Below are positions 34,701-43,282 of a DNA stretch of 64,000 bases, one piece after another (position 1 is the first letter of the stretch; each line of letters starts with the position of its first letter). Position numbers and translations under genes: made by a program. The stretch spans positions 124,001 through 188,000 of the forward strand of contig NZ_JAQZCH010000002.1 of NCBI RefSeq assembly GCF_028737325.1. The letters are read 5' to 3'. The notes below the pieces were generated by a model that worked only from the letters and a program-made list of their open reading frames with translations, was not told where the DNA came from and did no database searches. The stretch is from Microbacterium thalli. GTDB lineage: Bacteria; Actinomycetota; Actinomycetes; Actinomycetales; Microbacteriaceae.

Positions 34701-35993
34701 GTGAACGACACGGGCACCCCGCAGAAGGCCACCGTCACCATCGGTGACCGCACCGCGGAATTGCCGGTGCTGCCAGGAACCGCTGGAGTTCCCAGCGTCG
34801 ACTTTTCGACGTTCACCAAGCAGACCGGGCACACCAGCCTCGACTACGGGTTCGTGAACACGGCGGCTACGCGCTCCGCCATCACCTACATCGACGGCGA
34901 CCAGGGCATCCTGCGCTACCGCGGCTATCCGATCGAGCAGATCGCCAAGCACTCGACCTACCTCGAGGTCGCGTGGCTGCTGCTCTACGGCGACCTGCCG
35001 ACGGCGGACGAGCTCGCGGACTTCGACGACCGCATCCGCCGTCACACGCTGCTGCACGAAGACCTCAAGCGGTTCTTCTCCTCGCTGCCCCACACGGCCC
35101 ACCCGATGTCGGTGCTGTCGGCGGCGACGGCTGCTCTCTCGACGTACTACGAGGACCAGTCCGACCCGAACAACCCCGAGCACGTCGAGCTGAACACGAT
35201 CCGCCTGCTGGCGAAGCTCCCGGTGATCGCGGCGTACGCGCACAAGAAGAGCGTCGGACAGGCTTTCCTGTACCCCGACAACTCACTGAGCTTCGTCGAC
35301 AACTTCCTGAAGCTCAACTTCGGCGTGCTCGCCGAGTCGTACCAGGTGAATCCTGTCGTCTCGCGTGCGCTGGAGCGTCTGCTGATCCTGCACGAGGACC
35401 ACGAACAGAACGCGTCGACCTCGACGGTGCGCCTCGTCGGCTCGACCGGCGCCAACCAGTTCTCGTCGATCTCGGCAGGCATCAACGCGCTGTACGGTCC
35501 GCTGCACGGCGGTGCCAACGAGGCCGTCCTCGACATGCTCGCGCGCATCCGCGACTCGGGCGAGAGCGTCGAGCGCTTCGTCGAGCGGGTCAAGAACAAG
35601 GAAGACGGCGTGAAGCTGATGGGCTTCGGGCACCGCGTCTACAAGAACTACGACCCGCGGGCCAAGCTCGTCAAGGAGTCCGCCGACGAGGTGCTGACCG
35701 AGCTGGGCGTCGTCGACCCGTTGCTGGATCTGGCCAAGGAGCTCGAGGAGATCGCGCTCAGCGACGACTACTTCCGCGAGCGCCGGCTGTACCCGAACGT
35801 CGACTTCTACACCGGCGTCATCTACAAGGCGATGGGCTTCCCCACGCGCATGTTCACGCCGCTGTTCGCCATCGGTCGCCTGCCGGGCTGGCTCGCGCAC
35901 TGGCGCGAGATGCAGAGCGACCCGCAGACCAAGATCGGGCGTCCGCAGCAGCTCTACATCGGCGCGGGCGAGCGGGATTACCCCGTCTCGTAG
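34701..35993 (+). CDS. gltA: citrate synthase
   Basis: The 430-residue type II citrate synthase condenses acetyl-CoA with oxaloacetate. Catalytic residues sit in G-P-L-H-G-G-A-N-E (His), G-F-G-H-R-V-Y (His) and V-D-F-Y-T-G (Asp), and length matches the hexameric family. AAGGAGG at 34690-34696 is four bases before GTG34701. TAGGCT at 34660-34665 is a possible -10. A small CGTAGG...CCTACG hairpin sits at the dapC/gltA junction. A strong terminator follows. Confidence 0.97.
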   Translation: MNDTGTPQKATVTIGDRTAELPVLPGTAGVPSVDFSTFTKQTGHTSLDYGFVNTAATRSAITYIDGDQGILRYRGYPIEQIAKHSTYLEVAWLLLYGDLPTADELADFDDRIRRHTLLHEDLKRFFSSLPHTAHPMSVLSAATAALSTYYEDQSDPNNPEHVELNTIRLLAKLPVIAAYAHKKSVGQAFLYPDNSLSFVDNFLKLNFGVLAESYQVNPVVSRALERLLILHEDHEQNASTSTVRLVGSTGANQFSSISAGINALYGPLHGGANEAVLDMLARIRDSGESVERFVERVKNKEDGVKLMGFGHRVYKNYDPRAKLVKESADEVLTELGVVDPLLDLAKELEEIALSDDYFRERRLYPNVDFYTGVIYKAMGFPTRMFTPLFAIGRLPGWLAHWREMQSDPQTKIGRPQQLYIGAGERDYPVS

Positions 35994-36012
35994 TCGAGCC
36001 GCCGACGGCGAA

Positions 36013-36052
36013 GAGAAGGCCGGTGCGTCCCCAGGACGTCACCGGCCTTCTC
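36013..36052. terminator. strong hairpin between gltA and ppk2
   Basis: A 13-bp perfect stem (36013-36025 with 36040-36052) is extended by five further pairs around a CCA loop with one bulged T. It lies between convergent genes. Confidence 0.88.
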
Positions 36053-36057
36053 GCGTA

Positions 36058-36858
36058 TCAGTCCGCGAGCAGCGTCGCCGCGTAGTCGGGCACATACCCG
36101 TCGAGCTGCTGCGGCGGCCGGTCGTACCCGCCGGAGGGCGGCCGGGGAGGGATCTCGATCTCGGGCCGTTCGACGACCTCGTACGGCACCTGCTGCAGCA
36201 GATGGTGGATCATGTTGATCCGTCCGCGCCGCTTGTCTTCGTTGTCGACCTCGTGCCAGCGCGCCTCGGGGATGTCGGTGTGTACGAACATCGTGTCCTT
36301 GGCGCGCGAGTAGTCCTCCCATTTCGTGATCGACAGGACATCGTTGGGCGAGAGCTTCCAGCGGCGCATGGGGTCTTCGTTGCGGGAGCGGAACCGCTTC
36401 TCCTGCTCCACGTCCGACACGCTGAACCAGTACTTCAGCAGCAGGATGCCGTCCTCGACGAGCATCCGCTCGAAGATGGGCGCTTGGTGGAGGAAGCGGT
36501 GGTACTCCTCGTTCGTGCAGTAGCCCATGACCCGTTCGACGCCGGCGCGGTTGTACCACGACCGGTCCATCAGCACGATCTCGCCGGCGGCGGGCAGGTG
36601 CGCGACGTAGCGCTGGAAGTACCACTGGCTGCGGTCTCGCTCGGTGGGCGCGGGCAGCGCGACGATGCGGGCGACGCGCGGGTTGAGGTACTCGGTGACG
36701 CGCTTGATCGTCGATCCCTTGCCGGCGGCATCGCGCCCCTCGAAGATCACGACGATGCGCGCCCCCGTCGCCTGGACCCACGCCTGCATGTCGACCAGTT
36801 GGGCCTGCAGACGCTTCAGTTCGGCCTCGTAGAGCTTCTTGGGCAGACGTTCGACCAT
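36058..36858 (-). CDS. ppk2: polyphosphate kinase 2
   Basis: The 266-residue PPK2-family kinase uses polyphosphate to phosphorylate nucleoside diphosphates, or the reverse. Walker A is E-G-R-D-A-A-G-K-G-S near residue 40 and the lid/Walker B region reads D-R-S-W-Y-N-R-A-G-V-E-R-V-M-G near 101. A single kinase domain of this length suggests class I, using NDPs. GGAGGTGG about six bases upstream of ATG36858 supports this start over a longer frame. It is divergent from the lactate permease gene. Confidence 0.93.
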   Translation of the reverse strand: MVERLPKKLYEAELKRLQAQLVDMQAWVQATGARIVVIFEGRDAAGKGSTIKRVTEYLNPRVARIVALPAPTERDRSQWYFQRYVAHLPAAGEIVLMDRSWYNRAGVERVMGYCTNEEYHRFLHQAPIFERMLVEDGILLLKYWFSVSDVEQEKRFRSRNEDPMRRWKLSPNDVLSITKWEDYSRAKDTMFVHTDIPEARWHEVDNEDKRRGRINMIHHLLQQVPYEVVERPEIEIPPRPPSGGYDRPPQQLDGYVPDYAATLLAD

Positions 36859-36955
36859 CGAACCACCTCCTGGCCGCGAGCATACGCCCCTCGTCGTGGC
36901 GGACCGCGCGGCACTAGGGTGTTCCCGTCGGCCTCGCGATCCCCGGGAGATGCAC

Positions 36956-38560
36956 ATGTGGACTCAGACGACGGACCCGCTCGGCTCGCTGGTTCTCTCC
37001 GCCGTCGTCGCGGCCCTTCCGATCGTCGTGTTCCTCGTCGCGCTCGTGGTGCTGCGGCTGAGCGGCATCCGCGCCGGCCTGATCGCGCTGGTCGCGCAGA
37101 TCGCCGTGGCGGTGTTCGCGTTCGGGATGCCCGTCTCCGCGCTCGCGGGGGCGAGTCTGCTCGGAGCACTGACGGCGGTCTGGCCGATCGCCTACATCAT
37201 CGTGATGGCGGTGTGGCTGTACAAGCTCGCCGTAGCGAGTGGCCGCTTCGACGTCATCCGGTCGTCGATCGGTGGCATCTCGACCGATCAGCGCATCCAA
37301 GTGCTGCTCATCAGTTTCGCGTTCGGGGCGTTCCTCGAGGGTGCGGCGGGATTCGGCGTGCCGATCGCGATCTGCGCCGCACTGCTCGTGCAGCTCGGGT
37401 TCCGCCCCGTCAAGGCGGCGATGATCTCGCTCGTGGCCAACGCCGGCGCAGGAGCGTACGGTGCGATCGGCATTCCCGTGATCGTCGGCGCCCAGGTGAG
37501 CGGCATCGACGTCCACGAACTCTCGCGTGCGATGGTGCTCGTGCTGCAGCCGCTGACGCTGCTGATCCCGTTCCTGCTGGTGGTGATCCTCGACGGCGTG
37601 CGCGGCCTGCGCGAGACCTGGCCGGCGACGCTCGTGGTGACCATCGTCTTCAGTGGCGTCCAGGCGGGCGTGCTGTGGTTCCTCGGGCCCGAGCTGGCCG
37701 ACCTGAGCTCCGGACTCGCGGCGATGGTCGCCCTCTTCCTGCTCGGTCGGGTGTGGCAACCCCGGCGCGTGTATCGCGAGCCCGATGCCCCCGAGCCCGA
37801 GGTGGTGCGCACGAGCTTCTCGGACGTGGTGGCTGCGTGGAGCCCGTTCTACATCCTCACCGCGGTCATCCTCGTGTGGAGCCTGCCGGTGTTCAAGAAC
37901 CTGTTCGTCGCCGACGGGCCGCTCGCGGCCCTGGCGCCCGCGGTGCCGATGCCGGGCCTCACCGGCAGCGTGCAGACGGCGACGGGATCGGTCGTCACCG
38001 CCGCTTGGAGCTTCACCCCGATCAATGCGACCGGCACCGCGATCCTGCTGGCGGTGCTGATCTCGTTCTGGACCACGCCGCAGCTGCGCGCCGCCGACCT
38101 CGCGCGGACCTTGCGCACCACGCTCGCCGAGCTGTGGCCAGCCCTCGTCCTGATCACGATCATCCTCGTGCTCGCGAACATCGCCAATCACTCGGGCGGA
38201 TCGGCGTCCATGGGCACCGCACTGGCGGCCGTCGGCCCCCTTTTCCCGGTCCTCGCTCCGATCATCGGGTGGATCGGCGTCTTCCTCACCGGGTCGGTCG
38301 TCAACAACAACACCCTGTTCGCCCCGCTCCAGGTCGCGACGGCGGAACGGCTGGCGGTCGACCCGGCGCTCCTCGTCGGCGCCAACACGGCTGGCGGCAA
38401 CGCGGCGAAGGTCATCTCGCCGCAGTCGATCGCGATCGCAGCCGGCGCCGTGGGACTCGCCGGCCGCGAATCCGAGATCCTGCGGGCGTCGATCTGGTAC
38501 AGCGTGGGGATGCTGGCCTTCATCTGCCTCTGGTGCGGTTTGCTGGCGGCGATCGCCTGA
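36956..38560 (+). CDS. L-lactate permease family transporter
   Basis: The 534-residue LctP-family protein has about 12-13 hydrophobic segments and the family motifs F-L-E-G-A-A-G-F-G-V-P (about 126-136) and G-S-V-V-N-N-N-T-L-F (about 448-457), with A-N-T-A-G-G-N close behind. It imports L-lactate, and in some members glycolate, with protons. GGGAG at 36944-36948 places the start at ATG36956, with ATG36950 possible. TAGGGT at 36915-36920 is a likely -10. No lactate dehydrogenase or LldR-type regulator is adjacent. Confidence 0.93.
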   Translation: MWTQTTDPLGSLVLSAVVAALPIVVFLVALVVLRLSGIRAGLIALVAQIAVAVFAFGMPVSALAGASLLGALTAVWPIAYIIVMAVWLYKLAVASGRFDVIRSSIGGISTDQRIQVLLISFAFGAFLEGAAGFGVPIAICAALLVQLGFRPVKAAMISLVANAGAGAYGAIGIPVIVGAQVSGIDVHELSRAMVLVLQPLTLLIPFLLVVILDGVRGLRETWPATLVVTIVFSGVQAGVLWFLGPELADLSSGLAAMVALFLLGRVWQPRRVYREPDAPEPEVVRTSFSDVVAAWSPFYILTAVILVWSLPVFKNLFVADGPLAALAPAVPMPGLTGSVQTATGSVVTAAWSFTPINATGTAILLAVLISFWTTPQLRAADLARTLRTTLAELWPALVLITIILVLANIANHSGGSASMGTALAAVGPLFPVLAPIIGWIGVFLTGSVVNNNTLFAPLQVATAERLAVDPALLVGANTAGGNAAKVISPQSIAIAAGAVGLAGRESEILRASIWYSVGMLAFICLWCGLLAAIA

Positions 38561-38584
38561 GGCAGACGAAGGAAACGACGGCGG

Positions 38585-39535
38585 TCAGGCGTGCAGGGCC
38601 TCGTTGAGGGTCACGCCCACACCGGCGCGACGAACGGCCTCGATCGCACCCGTCACCGAGTTGCGGCGGAACAGGATGCCGTCACGCCCGGAGAGCTCGG
38701 CGCCCTTAGCGGTGGGACGGGCCCCCGACGCGGTGACCGGCTCGTCCGCGAGGACGATCTTGGACCCTGCGGTGACGTAGAGACCCGCCTCGACCACGCA
38801 GTCGTCACCCAGCGAGATGCCGATGCCGGCATTTGCGCCGAGCAGGGTACGCCGACCGATCGAGACGCGGTGGCTGCCGCCGCCCGAGAGCGTGCCCATG
38901 ATCGAGGCGCCGCCGCCGATGTCGCTGCCGTCGCCGACCACGACTCCCTGCGAGATGCGGCCCTCGACCATGGACGTCCCGAGGGTGCCTGCGTTGAAGT
39001 TGACGAAGCCCTCGTGCATGACGGTGGTGCCGGAGGCGAGGTGGGCCCCCAGCCGCACGCGCGACGCGTCGGCGATGCGTACGCCTGACGGCGTGACGTA
39101 GTCGAGCAGGCGCGGGAACTTGTCGAGGCTGTGCACCTGGATGCCGTCGCGCTGCAACTGCGCGCGGCGCCGGGCCGCCTCGTCGGGGTGCATGGGTCCC
39201 GCGGTCGTCCAGGCCACGATGGGCAGGTGGCCGAAGATGCCGTCGAGGTTGACGGTGTTCGGCGCCGCGAGGCGGTGCGACAGCACGTGCAGGCGCAGGT
39301 AGGCGTCGGCGGTGGACGCCGGGGCGGCATCCAGATCGATCGTCACCGTTACGGCCTCGACCGACACGCCGCGGCGCTCGTCAGCGGATGCGGACGGCGC
39401 CCAGGCGACCATCGCCGCTGCGGCCTCGGCCGCCGCAGGACTGCCGAGCGCGGGCTCGGGGAACCAGGCGTCGAGTGTCGTTCCATCGCTGCTCGACGTC
39501 GCGAGTCCGACGCCCCATGCCCACCGTTCGTTCAT
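38585..39535 (-). CDS. dapD: 2,3,4,5-tetrahydropyridine-2,6-dicarboxylate N-succinyltransferase
   Basis: The 316-residue actinobacterial-type DapD succinylates tetrahydrodipicolinate. The central region, from about residue 155 on, shows left-handed beta-helix hexapeptide repeats ([29 protein letters not shown]). The catalytic Glu region M-V-E-G-R-I-S-Q-G precedes this. Only 44 bases separate its start from that of dapE on the other strand. TACCCT seven bases upstream implies a leaderless mRNA. Confidence 0.95.
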   Translation of the reverse strand: MNERWAWGVGLATSSSDGTTLDAWFPEPALGSPAAAEAAAAMVAWAPSASADERRGVSVEAVTVTIDLDAAPASTADAYLRLHVLSHRLAAPNTVNLDGIFGHLPIVAWTTAGPMHPDEAARRRAQLQRDGIQVHSLDKFPRLLDYVTPSGVRIADASRVRLGAHLASGTTVMHEGFVNFNAGTLGTSMVEGRISQGVVVGDGSDIGGGASIMGTLSGGGSHRVSIGRRTLLGANAGIGISLGDDCVVEAGLYVTAGSKIVLADEPVTASGARPTAKGAELSGRDGILFRRNSVTGAIEAVRRAGVGVTLNEALHA

Positions 39536-39542
39536 GCCTTCC

Positions 39543-39573
39543 AGGGTATCGGTGCGGTGGCCGTCGATAGACT
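39543..39573. promoter_or_regulatory. face-to-face dapD/dapE promoters
   Basis: The dapD -10 TACCCT (39548-39543, minus strand) and the dapE -10 TAGACT (39568-39573, plus strand) lie 19 bases apart and six to seven bases from their start codons. The -35 zone of each promoter would overlap the -10 or transcribed start of the other, so the two are unlikely to fire at once. Confidence 0.55.
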
Positions 39574-39579
39574 CGCGGC

Positions 39580-40656
39580 ATGCCTGAGCTCGATCTGTCC
39601 CTGCCCAGCGTCGATCTGACCCGGGCCGTCTGCGACATCCCGAGCGTGTCGGACGACGAGACGACGCTCGCCGACGCGATCTTCGCCGCCGTCTCGGCCC
39701 TGCCCCACCTCGACGTCGTGCGCGACGGCGACACGATCGTGGCCCGCACCCAGCTCGGCCGCGCGCAGCGGGTCGTGATCGCCGGACACATCGACACGGT
39801 GCCGATCAACGACAACCTGCCGACGCGCCCGGTGGTCGAGGACGGGGCGCAGTATCTCTGGGGGCGCGGAACCGTCGACATGAAGGCGGGCGTCGCGGTG
39901 CAGCTCAAGCTCGCGGCCGAGCTGGTCGCGCCCCGCGTCGACATCACCTGGATGTGGTACGACCACGAGGAGGTCGCCGCCGAGCTCAACGGGCTGACCC
40001 GACTCGCCGCGAACCGCCCAGACCTCTTCGCCGGCGATTTCGCGATCCTGGGGGAGCCCTCGAACGGGCAGGTCGAGGGCGGCTGCAACGGCAACCTCCG
40101 CGCGATCGTCCGCACCCGCGGCGTGCGGGCGCACAGCGCGCGCGCATGGATCGGCGACAACGCGATCCATCGCGCAGCACCGATCCTCGCGCGCCTCGCT
40201 GATCACACCCCCGAAGAGGTCGAGGTCGAGGGCTTGGTGTACCGCGAAGGCCTCAATGCCGTGCGCGTGTCGGGTGGCGTGGCCGGCAACGTGATCCCCG
40301 ACCTGTGCGAGGTCGAGGTCAACTACCGCTTCGCGCCCAGCCGCAGCATCGACGAGGCGGTCGCCGTCGTCGAGCGGTTCTTCGACGGCTACGAGGTCGA
40401 GGTGGTCGATCTCGCCGGGGGAGCACGCCCCGGCCTGGACGCGCCGCTCGCGCGCGAGTTCGTCGCTGCCGTCGGAGCGGAGCCGCGGCCGAAGTACGGC
40501 TGGACCGATGTCGCGCGGTTCTCGGCGCTGGGCGTGCCCGCCGTCAACTACGGCCCCGGCGACCCGTCTCTCGCGCACCACGACGAGGAACGTGTGCCGG
40601 TGGCGCAGATCGACGCGGTCGAGCGCGGTCTGCGAGCGTGGCTGTCGGCTCCGTGA
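39580..40656 (+). CDS. dapE: succinyl-diaminopimelate desuccinylase
   Basis: The 358-residue M20-family di-zinc hydrolase releases diaminopimelate from its succinyl form. Metal ligands and base are visible: G-H-I-D-T-V-P (about 68-74), D-M-K-A-G (about 100-104), D-H-E-E with the catalytic Glu (about 128-131), E-P-S (about 152) and a C-terminal H-H-D-E-E near 340. The dimerisation lid domain with A-H-S-A is present. The start is ATG39580, leaderless by -10 spacing. Confidence 0.96.
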   Translation: MPELDLSLPSVDLTRAVCDIPSVSDDETTLADAIFAAVSALPHLDVVRDGDTIVARTQLGRAQRVVIAGHIDTVPINDNLPTRPVVEDGAQYLWGRGTVDMKAGVAVQLKLAAELVAPRVDITWMWYDHEEVAAELNGLTRLAANRPDLFAGDFAILGEPSNGQVEGGCNGNLRAIVRTRGVRAHSARAWIGDNAIHRAAPILARLADHTPEEVEVEGLVYREGLNAVRVSGGVAGNVIPDLCEVEVNYRFAPSRSIDEAVAVVERFFDGYEVEVVDLAGGARPGLDAPLAREFVAAVGAEPRPKYGWTDVARFSALGVPAVNYGPGDPSLAHHDEERVPVAQIDAVERGLRAWLSAP

Positions 40657-40666
40657 TCGACGTCGC

Positions 40667-41869
40667 ATGACGACGCGTCGACGTTTCTGGCTGCGGCTGC
40701 CGGTGCCGGCGGCCGTCGGCCTGATCTATCTCGGCTCGCGCATCCTCACGACGGCGTTCCTTCTGATCGCCGCCGAGCTCAGCGGTCCGGCATCCCGTTT
40801 CGGCGCCGACGCGACGCTCGGCTCGCTCACGATGGGCTGGGACGCGCAGTGGTACTGGCTCATCGCCTACAGCGGGTATCCGACCGAGCTGCCCCTCGAC
40901 GCGGCCGGCAACGTGGCCGAGAACGCCTGGGCGTTCATGCCGGTGTACCCGTGGATCGCGAACGCGCTCGGAGTCGTCGTCGGCGGCTACCCGATCGCCG
41001 CGCCCCTCGTCTCGGTCGTCGCGGGCTACTCGGCGTCCTGGGCGCTGTACGCCTTGCTGCGCGACCGCGTCGGGCGCAGGGCGGCGATGTGGGGCGTGGT
41101 CTTCTTCGCCGCCGGACCGATGGGGGCGCTGTTCGAGCTCGGGTACGCCGAGGCGCTGTTCCTGCTCTGGCTGTTGCTCGCTCTGCGCGCGGTGGAGCGG
41201 CGGGCGTGGTGGTGGCTGTACCTGTGGGTGCCGCTGATGGCGTTCACGCGTCCCGGAGTGCTGGCGTTCTCGCTGCTGCTGGCGCTCTACGGCATCTGGC
41301 GGTGGCTGTGCCGCGGGCGCCAGGCGTTGCCCGCCCGCGACGTGGTCCACATCGTCGTCAGCGGGCTGCTCGCCGCGGCTTGCGGGTTCGCCTGGCCGGT
41401 CATCACCGGCATCGTCACCGGCGATGCGGGTGCGTACCTGCAGACCGAACTGGCGTGGCGGCGCTCCTGGATCGGCGACCACGGAGGGTTCGTCCCGTTC
41501 GACGGCGCCGTGCGCGCCGCGGCGCTCTGGTTCGAGGTCTGGGGGCTGCCGGCCTGGCTCGGCCCGGCCGCGCTCACGGCGCTCGTCGTCGCGATCGCAC
41601 TGACGCTGCTGTTCGACCGCCGTGTGCGCCGGCTCGGCGTTCCGCTGCGACTATGGTCGGCCAGCTACCTGCTGTACCTGCTCGCCGTGTTCTTCCCGCA
41701 GTCGAGCACCTTCCGCCTGCTGGTGCCCCTGTCGCCGCTCTGGGGCGCCGTCGCCGCACCGCGGTCGACCGCGTGGCGGGTCGGCGTCGCGATCGTCGGC
41801 GCCGCGGCGCAGTGGTGGTGGATCTACAACATGTACGCCCTGGGGAACACTTTCACGCAGGTCCCGTGA
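40667..41869 (+). CDS. PIG-V-like membrane mannosyltransferase
   Basis: The 400-residue protein has about nine to ten hydrophobic segments. The first extracytoplasmic loop carries M-G-W-D-A-Q-W-Y-W-L-I-A-Y-S-G-Y-P (about 60-76), matching the W-D-x-x-x-Y-x-x-I-A-x-x-G-Y signature of GPI-mannosyltransferase-2-like (GT-C fold) enzymes, where the Asp is catalytic. It presumably uses a polyprenyl-phosphate sugar to glycosylate an envelope acceptor. It begins ten bases after dapE, so is probably cotranscribed. ATG40667 lacks a clear ribosome site. Confidence 0.85.
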   Translation: MTTRRRFWLRLPVPAAVGLIYLGSRILTTAFLLIAAELSGPASRFGADATLGSLTMGWDAQWYWLIAYSGYPTELPLDAAGNVAENAWAFMPVYPWIANALGVVVGGYPIAAPLVSVVAGYSASWALYALLRDRVGRRAAMWGVVFFAAGPMGALFELGYAEALFLLWLLLALRAVERRAWWWLYLWVPLMAFTRPGVLAFSLLLALYGIWRWLCRGRQALPARDVVHIVVSGLLAAACGFAWPVITGIVTGDAGAYLQTELAWRRSWIGDHGGFVPFDGAVRAAALWFEVWGLPAWLGPAALTALVVAIALTLLFDRRVRRLGVPLRLWSASYLLYLLAVFFPQSSTFRLLVPLSPLWGAVAAPRSTAWRVGVAIVGAAAQWWWIYNMYALGNTFTQVP

Positions 41870-41942
41870 CCTGCATGTCAACGCTGGACGTTCGCTGCAC
41901 GATAAACTCTTCAGGTAGTCCTCATGATGAAAGGGAGCCGTT

Positions 41943-42116
41943 ATGGCAGCCATGAAGCCGCGAACCGGAGACGGACCGATGGAGGCCGTGAAGGAGGGGC
42001 GCCTGATCATCGTGCGTGTCCCCCTCGAAGGCGGAGGGCGCCTGGTCGTCTCGGTCAATGATGAAGAGGCCAAGGAACTCCACAGCGTCCTGAGCGGAGT
42101 CGTCGGCGCAGCCTGA
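41943..42116 (+). CDS. DUF3117 small protein
   Basis: The 57-residue conserved actinobacterial protein has the characteristic M-A-A-M-K-P-R-T-G-D-G-P start and the V-P-L-E-G-G-G-R-L-V-V-S-V core. Function is unknown. AAGGGAG about five bases upstream supports ATG41943, and TAAACT at 41903-41908 is a probable -10 giving a leader of about 28 bases. The gene forms its own unit, closed by a perfect palindromic terminator. Confidence 0.93.
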   Translation: MAAMKPRTGDGPMEAVKEGRLIIVRVPLEGGGRLVVSVNDEEAKELHSVLSGVVGAA

Positions 42117-42127
42117 CGACCACCTCT

Positions 42128-42163
42128 CGAGAACAGCCGGCCCCGCGGGGCCGGCTGTTCTCG
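42128..42163. terminator. perfect 36-base palindromic terminator
   Basis: Positions 42128-42163 form an uninterrupted inverted repeat centred between 42145 and 42146. It lies between the DUF3117 gene and the convergent methyltransferase gene. Confidence 0.92.
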
Positions 42164-42178
42164 TTCGCAGAGCGTGCC

Positions 42179-42814
42179 TCAGGCGCGCGGGACCGTCGTC
42201 AGCTGCAGCAGACCCTCGCCGACGATCGAGAGCGCGCCGAGGACGGCGGGCGAGGACTGCGTCTCACGGATGAGGGTGCGGTAGGCGCGGGTGACGTCGT
42301 CCCGACGCACCGGGTCCGCCAGGGCCCCGCCCGCGAGCACGCGGGGGACCAGGACCATGCCGCCCGGACGCACGAGGCGCAGGCCGTGCTCGACGTAGTC
42401 GATGACGCCGTCGGCGTCGGCGTCGACGAGCACGATGTCGTACGAGGCCTCGTTCATCCGCGGCAGCACGTCGGCCGCGCGGCCCGTGATGAAGCGGGCG
42501 CGTGCCGGCGGCACCTTCGCCTCGGAGAACGACTGGCGGGCCACGGCGAGGTGCTCGGGCTCGATGTCGATGGTGGTGAGCGTCGCTCGCGGCGAGCCGT
42601 GCAGCAGCCACAGGGCCGACACGCCGCCGCCCGTCCCGATCTCGACGATGTTCAGCGCACCCGTCGCCGCCGCCAGCACCGCGCACTGCGCGCCGACGGG
42701 CGGGCTCACCGGCGCTGCGCCGATCTCGAGGGCGTGAGCGCGCGCACGAGCGATGTGCTCCGGTTCCACCGTCGCTTCCATCGCGAATCTGCGGATCGCT
42801 TCCTGATCGCCCAT
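42179..42814 (-). CDS. class I SAM-dependent O-methyltransferase (family 3)
   Basis: The 211-residue protein matches the catechol-O-methyltransferase-like family. SAM motif I is V-E-I-G-T-G-G-G-V-S (about 57-66), the acidic ribose-binding residue is in T-I-D-I-E (about 80-84), and D-I-V-L-V-D-A-D-A-D (about 124-133) holds the metal/catalytic Asp region. The acceptor is unknown; the family methylates catechols and other phenolics. GGGAGGAGG upstream supports ATG42814. Confidence 0.92.
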   Translation of the reverse strand: MGDQEAIRRFAMEATVEPEHIARARAHALEIGAAPVSPPVGAQCAVLAAATGALNIVEIGTGGGVSALWLLHGSPRATLTTIDIEPEHLAVARQSFSEAKVPPARARFITGRAADVLPRMNEASYDIVLVDADADGVIDYVEHGLRLVRPGGMVLVPRVLAGGALADPVRRDDVTRAYRTLIRETQSSPAVLGALSIVGEGLLQLTTVPRA

Positions 42815-42873
42815 ATGTGCCTCCTCCCGCCAGCGTACGCGTCGCCGAGGCTCCGCCCCGCGAGGCGCACGGG

Positions 42874-42879
42874 TAATCT
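42874..42879 (+). promoter_or_regulatory. -10 element TAATCT for tatB
   Basis: TAATCT lies seven bases before ATG42887. The intervening bases include GGAGGG, so either a leaderless or a very short leadered transcript is possible. Confidence 0.45.
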
Positions 42880-42886
42880 GGAGGGC

Positions 42887-43282
42887 ATGTTCTTCGGCCT
42901 AGACGGGGACAAGCTGATCCTCATCGGGGTCGCAGCTGTCCTTCTCCTCGGACCCGAGCGGCTTCCGCAGCTCGCCGAGGCGCTCGCGCGTTTCACCGTG
43001 CGAGCGCGCGAGTGGGTCAACGGCGCGAAGGACCGAGTCAAGGACGAGATGGGCCCCGAGTTCTCCGAGGTCGAGTGGCGCAAGCTCGACCCCCGGCAGT
43101 ACGACCCGCGGCGGATCATCCGCGACGCATTGCTCGAGGATGCTCCGGTTCCAGCGGTGCGGGCCGCCGCAGCCGGCGCGGCGATCACGACGGCGTCGGC
43201 GGTGGGGATGGATGCCGCCGGCGCGGCGCACCTGCGGTTCGACCGCGATGCGGTCGTGCCCTTCGACGACGAAGCGACCTGA
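42887..43282 (+). CDS. tatB: Sec-independent protein translocase TatB
   Basis: The 131-residue TatB has a single N-terminal helix (about 9-22), the hinge L-G-P-E-R-L-P at about 21-27 and a long amphipathic helix after it. The actinobacterial V-E-W-R-K-L-D-P-R-Q-Y-D-P-R-R-I-I-R region is present. It binds twin-arginine signal peptides with TatC, which must be encoded elsewhere. Its TGA stop abuts the stop of the convergent mrp gene with no spacer (TGATCA). Confidence 0.95.
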   Translation: MFFGLDGDKLILIGVAAVLLLGPERLPQLAEALARFTVRAREWVNGAKDRVKDEMGPEFSEVEWRKLDPRQYDPRRIIRDALLEDAPVPAVRAAAAGAAITTASAVGMDAAGAAHLRFDRDAVVPFDDEAT

